A stretch of DNA of 64,000 nt from Polytrichum commune (Eukaryota > Streptophyta > Polytrichopsida > Polytrichales > Polytrichaceae), in assembly GCA_950295325.1 (NCBI GenBank), contig OX485806.1:14754001-14818000 (forward strand), in the 5' to 3' direction. Under the pieces are notes generated by a model. The model was given only the letters and a program-made list of their open reading frames with translations. It did not search any database and was not told the DNA's origin. The translations under genes and the position numbers were made by a program. Positions 1 through 12,198 of the stretch are shown here, piece by piece; the first letter of the stretch is position 1; each line of letters begins with the position of its first letter.

Positions 1-499
1 TTGGTTGAAGATGCTTTCTTACGGCTCTGCAAAATTTTCTCACTATTATAGATGTTGTGCTTTTATGTACTCCATACAAATCACCTATTGTTTGCAATCC
101 ATCACCACTACCCAACCGATGCAATGACATCGCTATCCTCTCTTGCACCGGCACCGAAACCCTAAAACGAGTATCCTCTTTCTTCAAATAAGGACCCAAC
201 CTCTCACACAAGAACCTAAATGTCGTATATGTCACTCGCGTTCGCTTTCTAAACTCTTTCTCCGTCCACGAACCCAATAGCAACCGGTCCACAAAACCTA
301 ACATCCTCTCTTGACTCCATATGTTCCTCTCTTTACGTCCAATGCTTTCGTAAACCACGCTCAAAATTGCAAATTTTTCCCATTCTCCTTGCAAAATCAG
401 TGTTTGAATGCCTACAACATTCTTCACAAGCATGTACAAAAATATGTACAATCCTAGTAGCACAACTAGCTTCCTCCTCCTCTCTTCCATTTCGACCAT
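1..499 (-). mobile_element. PIF/Harbinger (HARBI1-type) transposase, N-terminal part, cut by the window edge
   Basis: An uninterrupted minus-strand frame of 166 codons runs from an ATG at 499 to the window edge. The translation carries an FRKRTRVTYTTFRFLCERL stretch, followed by a helix-turn-helix-like segment near residues 130-165 (GLQTIGDLYGVHKSTTSIIV, then RKFCRAV). This order is typical of the region before the DDE nuclease domain in Harbinger transposases and HARBI1-like nucleases. The catalytic DDE domain would lie beyond position 1, so activity cannot be judged. No stop or frameshift is visible, which suggests a young copy or a domesticated gene. The 5' flank at 680-893 contains Harbinger-like terminal sequences, which favours a transposon. 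Family assignment is confident. Whether it is a transposon or a domesticated nuclease is not settled. Confidence 0.8.
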
Positions 500-681
500 A
501 CTTGCTGAATTTTAAGGCGAAAAGAAGAAAAACCTAAGTGAGAAGATAAGTGAAGGCATGTGTAGACAAGTGAAGTCAACAAAATGGTCAAACTTTGTTT
601 TTTACTAAACTTTTGGGCTTTATATTAAAAAAATCAGCACATCCACTCCTTGCCGCATGGTCATTCCTCTTGGTCCACATT

Positions 682-893
682 CGGTTTACACCTAGTGAGG
701 GGCCCAACGGCTTTGTAAATCAATTTTTTAATAACTCGGACCATGAAATGTAGACCATGAACTCGTACCAAGGAATAAGGCATCTTCCGTGGGACGAGTT
801 CATGGTCTATGGTGTAAACCGCCCCTTAGATGGTCATCTTCCATGGTCCGACTTCATGGTGCATGGTGCATGGTGCAAAGCCGCCCTTAGAAT
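682..893. repeat. Harbinger-like terminal region with inverted repeats and a 16-bp hairpin
   Basis: CGGTTTACACC at 682-692 is repeated inverted at 811-821. A perfect 16-bp inverted repeat, TAGACCATGAACTCGT (751-766), pairs with 794-809. The right end reads GTAAACCGCCCC followed by TTA (826-828), the target-site triplet of PIF/Harbinger elements. A degenerate second copy of this end (GCAAAGCCGCCC then TTA) ends at about 893. This may be the right terminus of the element carrying the transposase at 1-499, or a small MITE next to it. Confidence 0.5.
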
Positions 894-899
894 CCCGTA

Positions 900-1334
900 A
901 GTTGGTGTCGGATGGACTTTTATAAGAAGCGACATCTGAGGGCCCTCGAACCGAGATCTCCCAAAAATCAGTTGGGTCCCCCCTGCATGCTATTTGCATC
1001 GCGACTGCCACATGGGGGGCCTCTATTGCAGTGGATTTTATGCTCTGCAGTCAGTTTCTTACAATTTCGACTGCCCAACACACTCCTTTATAAAGGAACA
1101 TCTTAGGCTGTGCAGCATCGCCCTCCAGATTTCGGGTATAATAAGTTAAGAGCTTTTGGGCCACATATATTAGAACTTTCGGGCCCTGCCAAGCAACTTC
1201 CCTTCCTGCCAACAAGCTTTTGACTTTCGCACGGAAATGAGGGAAGCGACTTTTAATTTAATCTTAAACAAGTTTAACGTGTAGTTAAATCCATGTAGTA
1301 GGGGTTTAGTACACAACACTGGTTATAATTGCCA
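900..1334. other. Gene-free stretch, nothing recognised
   Basis: No coding sequence, RNA gene or clear repeat structure was recognised here. Only short reading frames without family features are present. Confidence 0.5.
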
Positions 1335-1420
1335 ATTATCGCATGTATGCATGCATACCTTTCATCCATCCAACATCAAAACTCGATGCCGATTCATCTC
1401 CAAAAATGTGGAGTAAGGGG

Positions 1421-2137
1421 AGAGAGGGACTTATCACATACGAGTGTAGCTCTCATTCATCCAACATAGAGTCCTCAAATAGTATGCAACCAATAGAATG
1501 GACACTGAAATCGTTTTCAAAGATCTTAGGGTCATTTCACAGTATGGGCGAAGGTCGAGAGGCCGTCGATTTTCACCAATCAGATTGCAAGAAACCAAGA
1601 ATTCGGCTTCTAAGCCCTTCACACTAGAGGCCATAGTCCAAAGGCCGTCGCTCTCCAAAATGCCTACGTGGCAGTATTTTCGGACCAAGGTGATAGATTC
1701 TCGAAGGAAGTTTGGGTCGGATAGGAATGGAAACCCAAACTATGGTCGAAGAGGCCGTCGATTTTTTTTCATGAAAAAATAAAAAAAACTAACAAGATCT
1801 TGTCCGTTAGATTAGAGGGGTTGTTTTGGACAGGGAATAAAGTGGGATGCTCCTTCTCCCTTTGGACTTTGGGCTTGTTTTGCCTTTGGAGGCTTCACAC
1901 TATGCCCGAAAGGCTCCAATTCCTATATTTCATTGGTTATTTTTAGCCCATGTCTTTGGACTCCCAACAAAGTTTGGCCATTCAATCCCACGGCCTCTCG
2001 ACTTGGATGGCCATAGTGTGAAGCATCCATGAAATTCGTCTAGCCCAAGCCATTTGATGTGAGCGTATTTAGAGGGGGGACAAGGATTTATGTTGGATGG
2101 TTGAGAGGTATGCTCGTATGCGATATTTTACGCTCTC
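1421..2137. mobile_element. R2 foldback element (MITE-like), interrupted by a Harbinger MITE
   Basis: The left arm (ACATACGAGTGTAGCTCTCA near 1436) and right arm (GAGAGGTATGCTCGTATGCG near 2103) are inverted copies of each other. Related elements without the interruption lie at 39919-40158 and 51435-51665. A further partial left end lies at about 1335-1400. The Harbinger MITE at 1529-2028 sits inside it. No coding capacity is visible. The superfamily is not certain because no clean target duplication is seen. Confidence 0.6.
1529..2028 (+). mobile_element. Non-autonomous PIF/Harbinger MITE, copy A (nested in R2)
   Basis: It begins GGGTCATTTCACAGTATGG after TTA (1526-1528) and ends CCATAGTGTGAAGCATCC, so the termini are imperfect inverted repeats. 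The interior matches copies B (22766-23347) and C (24398-24895), including the AGGCCGTCGATTTT and CCAACAAAGTTTGGCCATTC blocks. The right target triplet has decayed. No protein-coding capacity is visible. Confidence 0.7.
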
Positions 2138-2432
2138 CAAAACAATGTAGATGGATCTTACATAGTTCCTTTTTTTTTTGACGAGCCCACTTCTCCTAGG
2201 ATATGAAACTTGCGATTAGGTAGTACAAGGTGGTTAGCAAATCCAAATCAAGGCCATAGCCATTCCCCTCATATTTGTTGAGCTTATAGGAATCTCTTAT
2301 TCAATATTGATTCTCGTTCTCATTCAATGGTCGTATAAGTTCCTCCCCCTCCCCCCCTCCCAATTATGTTAATTGTTGAGTCTATAATGATTATTACAAT
2401 TTGAGCACAAAAGATGATTTTTTTTTAATATA

Positions 2433-2495
2433 TGTCTTTTTGAGTATCCATTCTTGGAGGCACACCACGCCACATACCACTCAAATGTAGGTGTC
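2433..2495 (-). repeat. Dispersed repeat R1, minus-strand fragment
   Basis: It reads as the inverse of the R1 core (TTTGAGTGGTGTGTGG followed by about 30 bp and ACACGTGTC) found complete at 14872-15165. Several base changes are present. Confidence 0.45.
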
Positions 2496-2530
2496 TTATT
2501 AAGAAAAATAGTTGAATAAGGGTTGTCTAC

Positions 2531-5400
2531 TTTAGATTGATTTGGGGTCTTTAAAGAGAATCCCAATATTAATAAGCTTCAAAACAAAATACTTGAGCTA
2601 CATGCTAAGGTATGTCTAGGCTTTTATGATGGATGGATGGATGAGAGGCTTATTGTTATATTATTCTCAAGGTAGTTGTTAAACATTTTAAAGTGGGTCC
2701 CATTATGCTAAATCAGAATCTCTACTCCCAAATTAGGAGTAGAAATAAAGTTAGATAACAAAACGTTTTTACCCCAAGTTTAGAAACACCAAGTTACAAA
2801 GTGGAAGGCATCGACCTAGGCCAAATTTACAAAATGCATGCCCAACTGCCACCTAGAGCTTGATAGATGCCTCAAACCTTATTCGCTCATGTACCTCAAA
2901 CATGCCATAGTACCTTCTCACAATTCAACACAAATCAGATGTCTTTGGATGTTGTTTTTGGGAAAGAAAAAAGAAGTGCTTAACATTGAAGAATCGTACA
3001 AAAATAGAAATATTTGATTCTCTCTCTCTCTATATATATATATCAAAAGTGTGCGAGAGTGATGAGTCTTGGCAAAGGAATTGGTTCCATGTGAGATTCT
3101 AGAACAATCTATTCTCATTCTTTAGGATCCTTATTTTAAAGTGATTATAGTTGTTCTTAACCCTTCAACGCTCAACATCATATTCGTCAACTTTAGACCT
3201 CCCCATGACCATTGTTTGACACCAAACCTTGAGTTTATAAGTAATTGCTCACAACACTTGTTTCATAATCCTACTCTCTAAAATATGTTTGAAGTTCAAA
3301 TATGAGTGTCTCTCTCTCTTTCCTCAACCCAAGCACATTTGCTATATCATTTTAATTCTCCAACCTTTAATTTTGTGCAAGGCTCCTTTTTTATCCATCA
3401 CCAACAAAAAGAAAGGCATATTAAGTTCAATATTACTCTTACCCGTGGAAAGAAAAACGAAAATGGAAAAAAATACATGTCACCTGAAATGGCAAAAACA
3501 AAAAGAAAACCCAAATAACGAAACAAAGAATAACATCAAAAGAAAGGTCCCCTCAACCTCGTCCCATAACTATAGAAAAATAATGTAGTTTTGTTTATAT
3601 ATAAGCCAAGCTTTGATTTCATAATGACTTGGGAGAGAAAAAATCAACTCCTACACATGTAAGTGACACCTAAATGAACCCAATTTAGCAACAAATGGAG
3701 CAACTTTGAGGATCAATTGTCATTGTGGATTGATGACCAGTTTGAGACATGATGTTCTCACTTTGGTCAACACTCAGTGCATTGTACATTGAGAAACTTT
3801 GTCTACATGCAATGGATTCAAAACAATACCATAGTTGTTGATTTGTTAATAAAATTTATGCTTGGGTAGGGAGAAGTAGTCATCAACGGAATGAAACTCA
3901 AAAGTTTAATGATCGAATTTGATTTACAACCTTTGGCTAGCATTTCCATTTAGTTCATTGGCTTTCTCATGGTTCTAAGACTGGTGCCTTTATGTTTTTT
4001 TACATCCATTCATGGAGCAATTTTGGGGAAGTACACTGGAGGTAACATTTTGAAATGACTTTGATTTGTGTGCATGATATGTTATGGTAATGCAACATGG
4101 GCATTTTGTATGTGATAGGATATTGGAGATGTTGTTTCTTAAACAAGAGGCATGAGTGTGGGGTTCGAGTGGAGTGTGTACCTAATTATGTGGATGATGA
4201 TGTGATACGGTGTTGTGACGTGGGTATCTTTTGTGTGGGGGTAGCACATTGGAGCCTTGTATTGTAATCAAAAGTTTAAAGTGTAGGGTTTGAATGGAAC
4301 GTGTACATGACCTTCTGGGTGGCAGGTGCAACATTGTTGTTTGGTGTGTTGGTGTGCGTCTTAGTGTCTTGAGCACAATATTCGGGGGCGATGTGTGTGG
4401 TGGAGTTGGGGTAATCTAGGCGAAATTGTTGGTGGCTATTGATGTGGGTTGGTTGGTGCGTTGAGTTTTAAGCTTGCTTGAAGCGTACCTCAATTAATGT
4501 AGAAATACACTCAAGGTTTTGAGTTAGGAGGAAGAGAGCAAATGTAAACATTATTGTCAATGTTGCTTGAATCTGAGCATGGCGTCAACCATCTTGTGGA
4601 AAGTTGGGTTGGTTTTTTCATGAATGCACAAGTCACAATGGATGGGTCGGGGTGATGTCCGCTTCTCATGTTTCTAAGTTTGTTTGTTCCGTTGCTTTGT
4701 GTGTGTGCTAGCTCTCTTCATTCTACCTATGTGTTGCATTGGCTACTTTGGTATGTTGCATATTTTTTGTAGCCATGTTGATGAGGTCTTTGCAATGGTG
4801 TGGCATTGCTTGCTTGGTAAGGGAAGATTCAATGCTCCATTTTAATTTTGAAACAAAATCCACAATCTTCATATCACTAGGACATGCCCAATCGATATAA
4901 CATGGCAAGGTAGGATACACCCATCCCATCAACCACCGTTCCTTTCTTGAAGTCACATATTGGACCCAACTTGCAGCTAAAGAGGATAAAAAAAACTTAA
5001 CAATACTAATCATTGATCATAACAATTGCACCATAAAAAAAAAATCACTAATGATACACACCATCATAACCTCACAACTCCATAGCATTGATTACCAACA
5101 ACTACACGAACTATCACACCACTACACAAACAACAAACCATCCCTCATACCCGTCATTTCCACCCACACACACACACCCTACTAGCATCACTTTAACAAA
5201 AGTTAAATGTTGTTTATAAGACAAGATGCATTCTAACATAACCAAAGCACTCAACCAAACATTTTTTAAATACAAAATAAAAATGAATAAAAAAAGAATT
5301 TATCAAAACTTGGGGGGGGCACTCCAAACTCCCCCTACTCACAAACCCAAGTATAAACTCTCCCAAATCCCCATAGGAATATAGTTCATTGCAATGTACC
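2531..5400. other. Gene-free stretch, mostly unassigned
   Basis: No gene was recognised. It contains a short (TC)n(TA)n microsatellite at about 3018-3043 and AT-rich anonymous sequence. The part from 4080 to 4720 is G/T-rich on this strand, a bias like that of the LINE remnant at 49-50.8 kb, but I could not read a protein family in it. Confidence 0.5.
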
Positions 5401-5404
5401 CCAT

Positions 5405-5860
5405 GAAGTTTCACCAATGCAAAGCTTCTATATTGACAACTTGTTTATACCCCCTAATGAGGATGGCATGTGTAATGTAGTTGGCTCTAGAGTTTGTAGC
5501 GGGTATGACCACACGACAATAGCATAAAACCCCCCCTGCTACCCAAACATACTAAGAGCAAAACTCAATGCAATCATCCTATGCCTAAAACACTTTTAAA
5601 ATCAAATCAGTCAAACTTGCATCTTCTCATACAATCTCGATAGCCTCTACCTTGTCACGATCATACAAAACACCCATCCTCCCAACACAACCATATGGAC
5701 AAAGTATTGATCACTACCATAATACACCATAGAGACCATCAGTATAATGCACGAGTACTCTCTTTTGATAACGAGAGTTTTTATTCATGCAAGTGCCAAG
5801 AAGCATTTGCATATATTTTAATGTTATTTAGAACTCAAATAAATACCTTCTTCTTCATTG
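5405..5860 (+). mobile_element. Decayed LINE fragment: RNase H domain
   Basis: Plus-strand translation from 5429 gives YIDNLFIPPNEDG, then GSRVCSGYDHTTIA, a stop, and ILRAKLNAIILCLKHF. It continues with CIFSYNLDSLYLV and, after a frameshift near 5690, HMDKVLITTIIHH. This succession (first Asp strand, AEL helix, FxDSLxxIYL strand/helix, H..K.LI helix) is the ribonuclease H fold found at the C terminus of plant non-LTR retrotransposons. At least two stops and one frameshift show it is dead. Reverse transcriptase sequence was not found upstream, so the copy is truncated. Confidence 0.7.
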
Positions 5861-5944
5861 TCAAAGTGAAGTTTCTCTTTCTCGTTGAATGATCATATAA
5901 GTTCCCCCAAGTATGGAATTTTGACATTGTTCATTCTCTTACAA

Positions 5945-6010
5945 ACACGTGTCTTTTCGGTGTCCATTTTAAGATCCACCCAACCACACACCACTCAATA
6001 TAGAAGTGTA
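5945..6010 (-). repeat. Dispersed repeat R1, minus-strand fragment
   Basis: ACACGTGTCTTTTCGGTGTC followed by CACACCACTCAATATAG is the reverse complement of the R1 core. Confidence 0.55.
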
Positions 6011-6430
6011 TATTTATTAAGACGAGTAACGAATTAGGCCCACTTACCTCAATTTATCATGGTTCCTATCATGTACCGAATCCGTACTTGAGGCCATTGA
6101 TTCTATCTTATTTTGGAGCTATTGTGGTACATGTAAACTAGTCACTTAGCAACACCACCACCAATGAGAGCTCAAAAACCAGTTCCACGAGGCCACCTAG
6201 AAATTTAGTTGCATGTGTTTCAATATATATTTATAGAGCAAGTTTGTCCCAAACCCCCAAATAACTGGAGCATGTTAGTAGCATCTCCAACGACGTTAGT
6301 TATAAGGCCACGTACTCGAAAGTGGGCCTCCATGTTGCACTATTCCTCTACACTCATACATGCAATTAGGTTGACCCTCTCTAATTTATCGACATCCCAC
6401 ACTATTTAAAACACTTATTACCATGCACTA

Positions 6431-6917
6431 TAGTCCACCCTTGATAAATGTTACACTTATAAACATTAACTCATTATATTTGTTAACAAAATTGTACTCC
6501 CCTCATATTGCTAACTAGAATGTTAACTATGTTAAATGTTAGCAATAATTTACTCCCCTCTTTGTTAATTTCCACTTATAAATGTTAACCTACGAAATAC
6601 ATCCAATATTGTGTGATGACATCCATTACATTGACTCACAACCTTTCAAAGTGGCAAAAGCCACCAAATTTGACTTTTGTGATCAAATTATTCATTCGGA
6701 CTATATTGATTCTTATTTTGTTTCATAAAAATGAAAGATTGATTTGATACACATATTTTATTTATGATAATTTTGCAAAACTCTCCCTCCATAATTGTAA
6801 TGAATTTATATTTGTTAAGCATTCAAAAAGCTCCCTTTATAACTGTTACAATGTTAACTCACTATAAATGTTAGGAAAATTTTACTCCATAGCCTAACAT
6901 TTATAGAGGGTGGACTG
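6431..6917. mobile_element. Emigrant-like (pogo-type) MITE
   Basis: The left end TAGTCCACCCTTGATAAATG and the inverted right end CAGTCCACCCTCTATAAATG form a terminal inverted repeat of about 20 bp. Both sides are flanked by TA (6429-6430 and 6918-6919). The end resembles the known Emigrant/Lemi1 terminus CAGTAAAACCTCTATAAAT. The interior is AT-rich with repeated ATGTTAAC blocks and has no coding capacity. Confidence 0.7.
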
Positions 6918-6952
6918 TACTAGTATATGAATTAAAAACTAGTTGTGCATGG

Positions 6953-7170
6953 AGACTTTTAAGCATAATCGATTGAGATCCTGTCGTTTTCAATATGAAC
7001 CGGTTACATGTTGATATCTTTCAATTATTTTTTACTAAATTGAGGAGTATTATGTAAATTCCTCTAAATTGATCGTTAAAGCTCAAGAAGTCTTGAACTT
7101 CAACCAGTCATTTTTCAAACTCAGCCGGTTCATATGTAACTAGCGGTTGGTTCTCCTTGTTCATTGGTCC
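6953..7170 (+). repeat. Dispersed repeat R3, copy 1
   Basis: This copy shares the blocks CGGTTACATGTTGATATCTT and TAACTAGCGGTTGG with 20205-20415 (same strand) and 22118-22322 (opposite strand). Function and class are unknown. Confidence 0.6.
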
Positions 7171-7547
7171 TAGGTAATCATTACGAGTCAATGAAAGAAG
7201 AGCGCAAATCCATTGTCGTGGTATATTGCAGATTTTTTAGTGATGTAGGACAAGTTTCCAGTGACATTGGACAAATGTCCAAGACTTGTAGTGTAGTAAC
7301 ATATACATGAAATATACATGCAGTGCAATAGTATACAAAAATATTACAAGTTCCGTGATTTGGTTTCTGCTAGTGGTGGTTGCCATGGGTAAAGAGTCAA
7401 CCTATTTGCAAAGGCAACCTAATTGCACATATCAATGTAAACCGAACACACCTCACCTTTGGTAATTGTTCGTGTACTCTTTTGGAAGGTATTAAAACCA
7501 AAAGGACTACAGTTAGCAGGCCTTATGCGTTCACTGCTCTTAGTAGG

Positions 7548-7720
7548 ACACATATATTTGAATGGAACATGACAAGGTACATAGTTAATATATAATGGCC
7601 ACCAAAAAAAGATACGTGTCAATGAGATTGGATTGCATGCTCAAAATAGTGTTTTCAATTATTAGCTTGAATATTAGCACGATCGGGAGAGTGTAGATGA
7701 TCACTTAAAGGGAAGGGATA
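7548..7720 (+). repeat. Dispersed repeat R1 copy
   Basis: It carries ATATATTTGAATGGAACATG and later GAGATTGGATTGCATGCTCA, which align with the R1 copies at 14.9, 39.3 and 40.6 kb. Confidence 0.5.
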
Positions 7721-7730
7721 CTCAATTTGT

Positions 7731-10700
7731 TATCCTATAACTTTTGCATCCCAAAACTTGAAGATGACATACCATATGAGTTGCAATTGCTAACTCACGT
7801 GCTAACAACATGAGATGATTTCGGATTCGATTCAACAATCAAAATTGTATGTGGAGTTGGAAGCACCCACCATAGGACCAACTCCCTTAGGTAAATAGTG
7901 ATGATACATGTTACATTAGTAATGTTGTGCTTGAAGGGTCGGGTACCTCTAGTTGTCATTCGTGTAGATTATTAGTATGTGATTGTGCAATTTGGCGATT
8001 CATCCAAAACGTATTATTAACTAGATCATCATGAAATTACTATGTAAAATGTGGTCTTCAAGAACAAAGTGTCCTTATAAGGATAAGGAGTTGCAAATAT
8101 CCATGTGCAATAAAGTGTGTCTCTTATTGCGTCTCAATGACCTTAATTTAGCGTTGATAGCATCTTTCTCCTTCAAATATAAGCGACATTTGATGGATCC
8201 TATCTATTATTGAAACATACAAGGATCTTCACGTTGTTTGAAGGGCCCGGATGTTGAGTTGGAGGTTGTCTAAGCACATTCCCACCAAGACATGAACCCT
8301 CGCGTTAACGGGGCAACATGAAGTTGATTGAGGGCCATCAAAGGTTAACCTGTAAAGGATGAAGGTGTAATGCACACCCATCTCACATTCTAAGATGTGT
8401 TATACAAGTATATTCTTCGGAGAAGATAGATAGAAACTCCAACCCCTTTCAAGCAAGGGGGCGGCGTGAATAAAGTGTCCGTTCGTAATGCCAATGACCC
8501 GATGCCCACTGGACAAGGGGACATTGGGACAATACTACTCTCCCCTTTCGAGGATGGACACTATAGTGACACACTATACTAGTTCCTAGCTAGCCACTAG
8601 TGCCTTGAAGATACCGGACATGGTATCCCCCCAAAGGGCTTTGAGGTACCCATAGAACAAGGTCCAAGGACCCCCCACCATAGTTGGGTGGACTAAGGTG
8701 GTGTTCTTCGGAGAAATTATGAGATTTGTTGAGAAAAGAGAAGTCACGGTGCAACCAATTAAGGATTACACTCATACTATGAAATTGGAAATACATTGTT
8801 GATCATTCTACTTTGATGTGTCAAACATGTGATTTTATGGTACACTTGATACAATTGACTTTATCCATACATCTCATAAAGTGATGAAAATTCATAACAT
8901 AACAATCGAAATGTTTTGTGAGATATACAAAATTTATTGAATCTAAAGAAGAAGAATTGAAGTTTTGTGGTTATGCTTTTGGAAGCGACAAACCATTTTA
9001 ATAGCTACGCATGGAAATAAATAAATTGCACAACAACTACATGTTTTCTAGGAAGGACTATTTTACTTCAAAACGAGAGTCTCATTTTGAGACATTTAGA
9101 CTTTTAAGGGTCAACTTTTACTTAATGGTCATTGAGGCCCCAATTGGGCTTTCAAGACAAGAAAAAAAATGATTTTTTTTGTTGTTAACTTCATTTTTAG
9201 TCATTTCTTAAAAACATAACCCTTATTGAAGAATCATTTGTAAGTAGCACCTTGACACTTTCAATACTTATGATCTCGTATGGGTTTATCTTCGATTTGT
9301 GCCACATCCAATCCTATCCTCGAAAATCTTTCTAGGATGCAACAACAACTCAATTTTTGGTCAATTGAATACATGTAATTCCCTAATAAGGTGTTTTGAT
9401 TTAAAGCTCATTAGATTTATCATTTCATTCAGCCAAATTTTTGGTTGATAATTGGTTGTTTTTCATATAATACTTTCCATGTTCATATGTGCATGATTCA
9501 TATGGATAGGAGCAACTAGCCATGACAACATGGGGCCAAGCTAGTGCGAGACATGGCAACACCAACCTCTCAAAATCTACATATTTGATATCCATGTCTC
9601 ATACACATTTCATGGATAACAAAATCCACTAATTAGGTACATCATGGTTGCCACAATATTGTGTATCGTTTCAACTATGTGCCACATGACATTAAACCAC
9701 AAATTTTTAGATGTATAACTACCATGTGCCACATGTATTTTCATTTAGAAAGGTGACATCTTCATTGTGAACACACTCTCTATAGGTTCATCATGTTTAC
9801 CTTAGTATTGTCTATGCCCATCTTCATGTTTCAAACAAATTATAAACTACATACACTATTGTAGTAGAAAACTATGCCAAAAATAACTGCAGCTAAAATT
9901 AGTTGCGGTTCTTTTGACCAACCTAATATGCAATCACTAAACTATTGCAATTTTTTTTGGTTTAGCGACTAAAATTTTAGGAATCTGGAGGCATGGAATA
10001 CACCATTGAAAAGATCTTGAAAACACCTTCCCTACGGTATATTACACGCCACAACAAAATAATAATAATGATAATAATTGGAGTCACAAAATTTCTTCTA
10101 GTGAAACTATAATCCCTCAAAATCTACATGGGTGCTTGTATTTGAAAACGCGACATTTACATCTTACACACATTTTGCAAATGTGAATTCCACGTTGTAG
10201 GTCCTTAACATTTGCCATGGTATTGACATCTAGGTGTGCATTTACAATTCAAATATCAATATTATGATACATTCCACTTAACTTTAAAACGATGGAGTCA
10301 ACGACATGTGCAATCTACCACCATTGCATGTCTTTGTCCTTATATATGAATTCAAATAACCAATTTTGATCTTTTAAGAATATACTAATCAATGTCGTGT
10401 ATCTTAGGTGCTACAATCGTCATCATATGAAAGTTGATCATTTATGTGAACTAAATGACAAATTAGTCATAATCTACTTAATTAAGCCACTATGCAACTT
10501 ATCCGCTCCATAATGGTGTTCTTAATCATTGCATTTACATCAAATTGTATAACCACCCGTAACTTGCAGGTTCATGAAACAACAACAAGGTAAAAGTGGT
10601 TCATGTATCTTTGACTTTCATCGTGATTTGATAACTATCATCTCACAAGAACATTCATAATTTCTTCATATTTCATATTAAGCAAATTGGCATTTAAGTC

Positions 10701-11177
10701 GACTCCCAAGATTGGTTGAAGGTTTCATTTGCGTGCTATGTACAATAAACTAATAGTTTAGTACAAAGTGAACACTTTTGATAGCAATTCACCGAGTCAA
10801 TCATAATGTGACATCATCTACTTCTTGTAATTGTCAATCTACAAATCATTTAGTACACAATTGACGGAATCCATTGTTACTAAGATGATGCATTTCTTAT
10901 ATCATGAAAGTATACCAAGTTCACATTTTAAATTGATCTTGTATTGCACATGTTACTAGAAAATGGTTATGTTTTGTTAAGGTATGACATGAACAACATA
11001 ACTACACTTTCATTTTTTAAAAAGAAAAGAAATAAGAGGTTTTGCAATCACCTTTGGAATGGGAACTTTATTAGCCGCTACAACCATTGTGCAACTAGTC
11101 TAAAGGTTTTATAATAAACGAAATCTAGTCACTTTGTCAAGTGGCATAACATGGTTATTTGATTGTATGCCATGTGG
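7731..11177. other. Gene-free stretch, nothing recognised
   Basis: About 3.4 kb of AT-rich DNA without a supported gene, transposon terminus or RNA gene. Short frames here have no family features. Confidence 0.5.
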
Positions 11178-11558
11178 TACACTAAATATCATATTTAGTG
11201 TCATATGGTATTTAATGTAACTATAATAATTTTTCGGATGACACTTCTTATGTATAAGTGAACATACACACACTGTCATGGATGATGGATGAGTTCATCC
11301 ATTGGCCAAAACCCTACCCTCTATTGTCAGCAACTTGTGATAAAATATGGTCATGGATGATTGAAATTTGGATGAAAAATGACTTGGTAAGTGACAGTAA
11401 TTGCAATAAAGTAAATCTTTAACACCCCCCAAAATATTACAAGGAATTATAAATAATGTTGGGTTAACATTTAGTGGTGGTGACACTCTACTGCCGTTTA
11501 CAATTAGTATTGAGAGAGACAATTAGAATTGGTGACACTAAATATCATATTTAGTGTA
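11178..11558. mobile_element. Palindrome-ended ACACTAAAT MITE, copy 1
   Basis: Each end is itself nearly palindromic (TACACTAAATAT, one base, then ATATTTAGTGT). The two ends form an inverted repeat of about 26 bp. Related copies lie at 12199-12554, 26888-27102 and 52692-52885. The interior is about 330 bp and non-coding. CACTAAA ends next to TA allow either a TA-target (mariner-like) or a CACTA-derived origin. Confidence 0.65.
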
Positions 11559-12198
11559 GTTAGACCCAATATGACTACACTAAGTATGCTTTCTAGAACC
11601 ATCACTGCCAAACCTAGTCATTTCTTATTTTGATACTAAAATTGGTCGTATACGTAAAATGGGAAGTGAGAATGGACGTAACATGCTCTAGTTGCAACAT
11701 GCATGTTTTCTCCTATTCTTTTACTTTCATCGATGTGTTCATTCAACCATAAAATCAATGTTGCATAAAATCATGTTATTTTTATATTGAAAAATTATGC
11801 ACGTTCAGCATGCCCACACTTATTGGGGTGCATGACCAATGAACAACTCCTATAAGCATGGAGACATTTCCAGCTCCAATTTGGTCAGTGAGAGCCATTG
11901 GATGTAACCCATGTTGGTAGAACCCATCCACTGGTGACCCACACCAATAGGTGTGGGTGGGTTAGTAGTCACCTTGGTTATAAATGCCCCAAAAGTAGGC
12001 AAAACATACTTTATGTATCTACGTGTGGGCAAACTTGAATGCAATGGGTATTATATGGGAAGGTATGTGATTTTATTTTATTTTTCATTATAGAATATGA
12101 TCAATCAATGGGTTTAAGGTTGGGAAAATATATTGTTTGTGATTTGATGTCACAACTCTTTTAGAGGAACTACATGTGGAATGACCCCTCTGCCTCTA

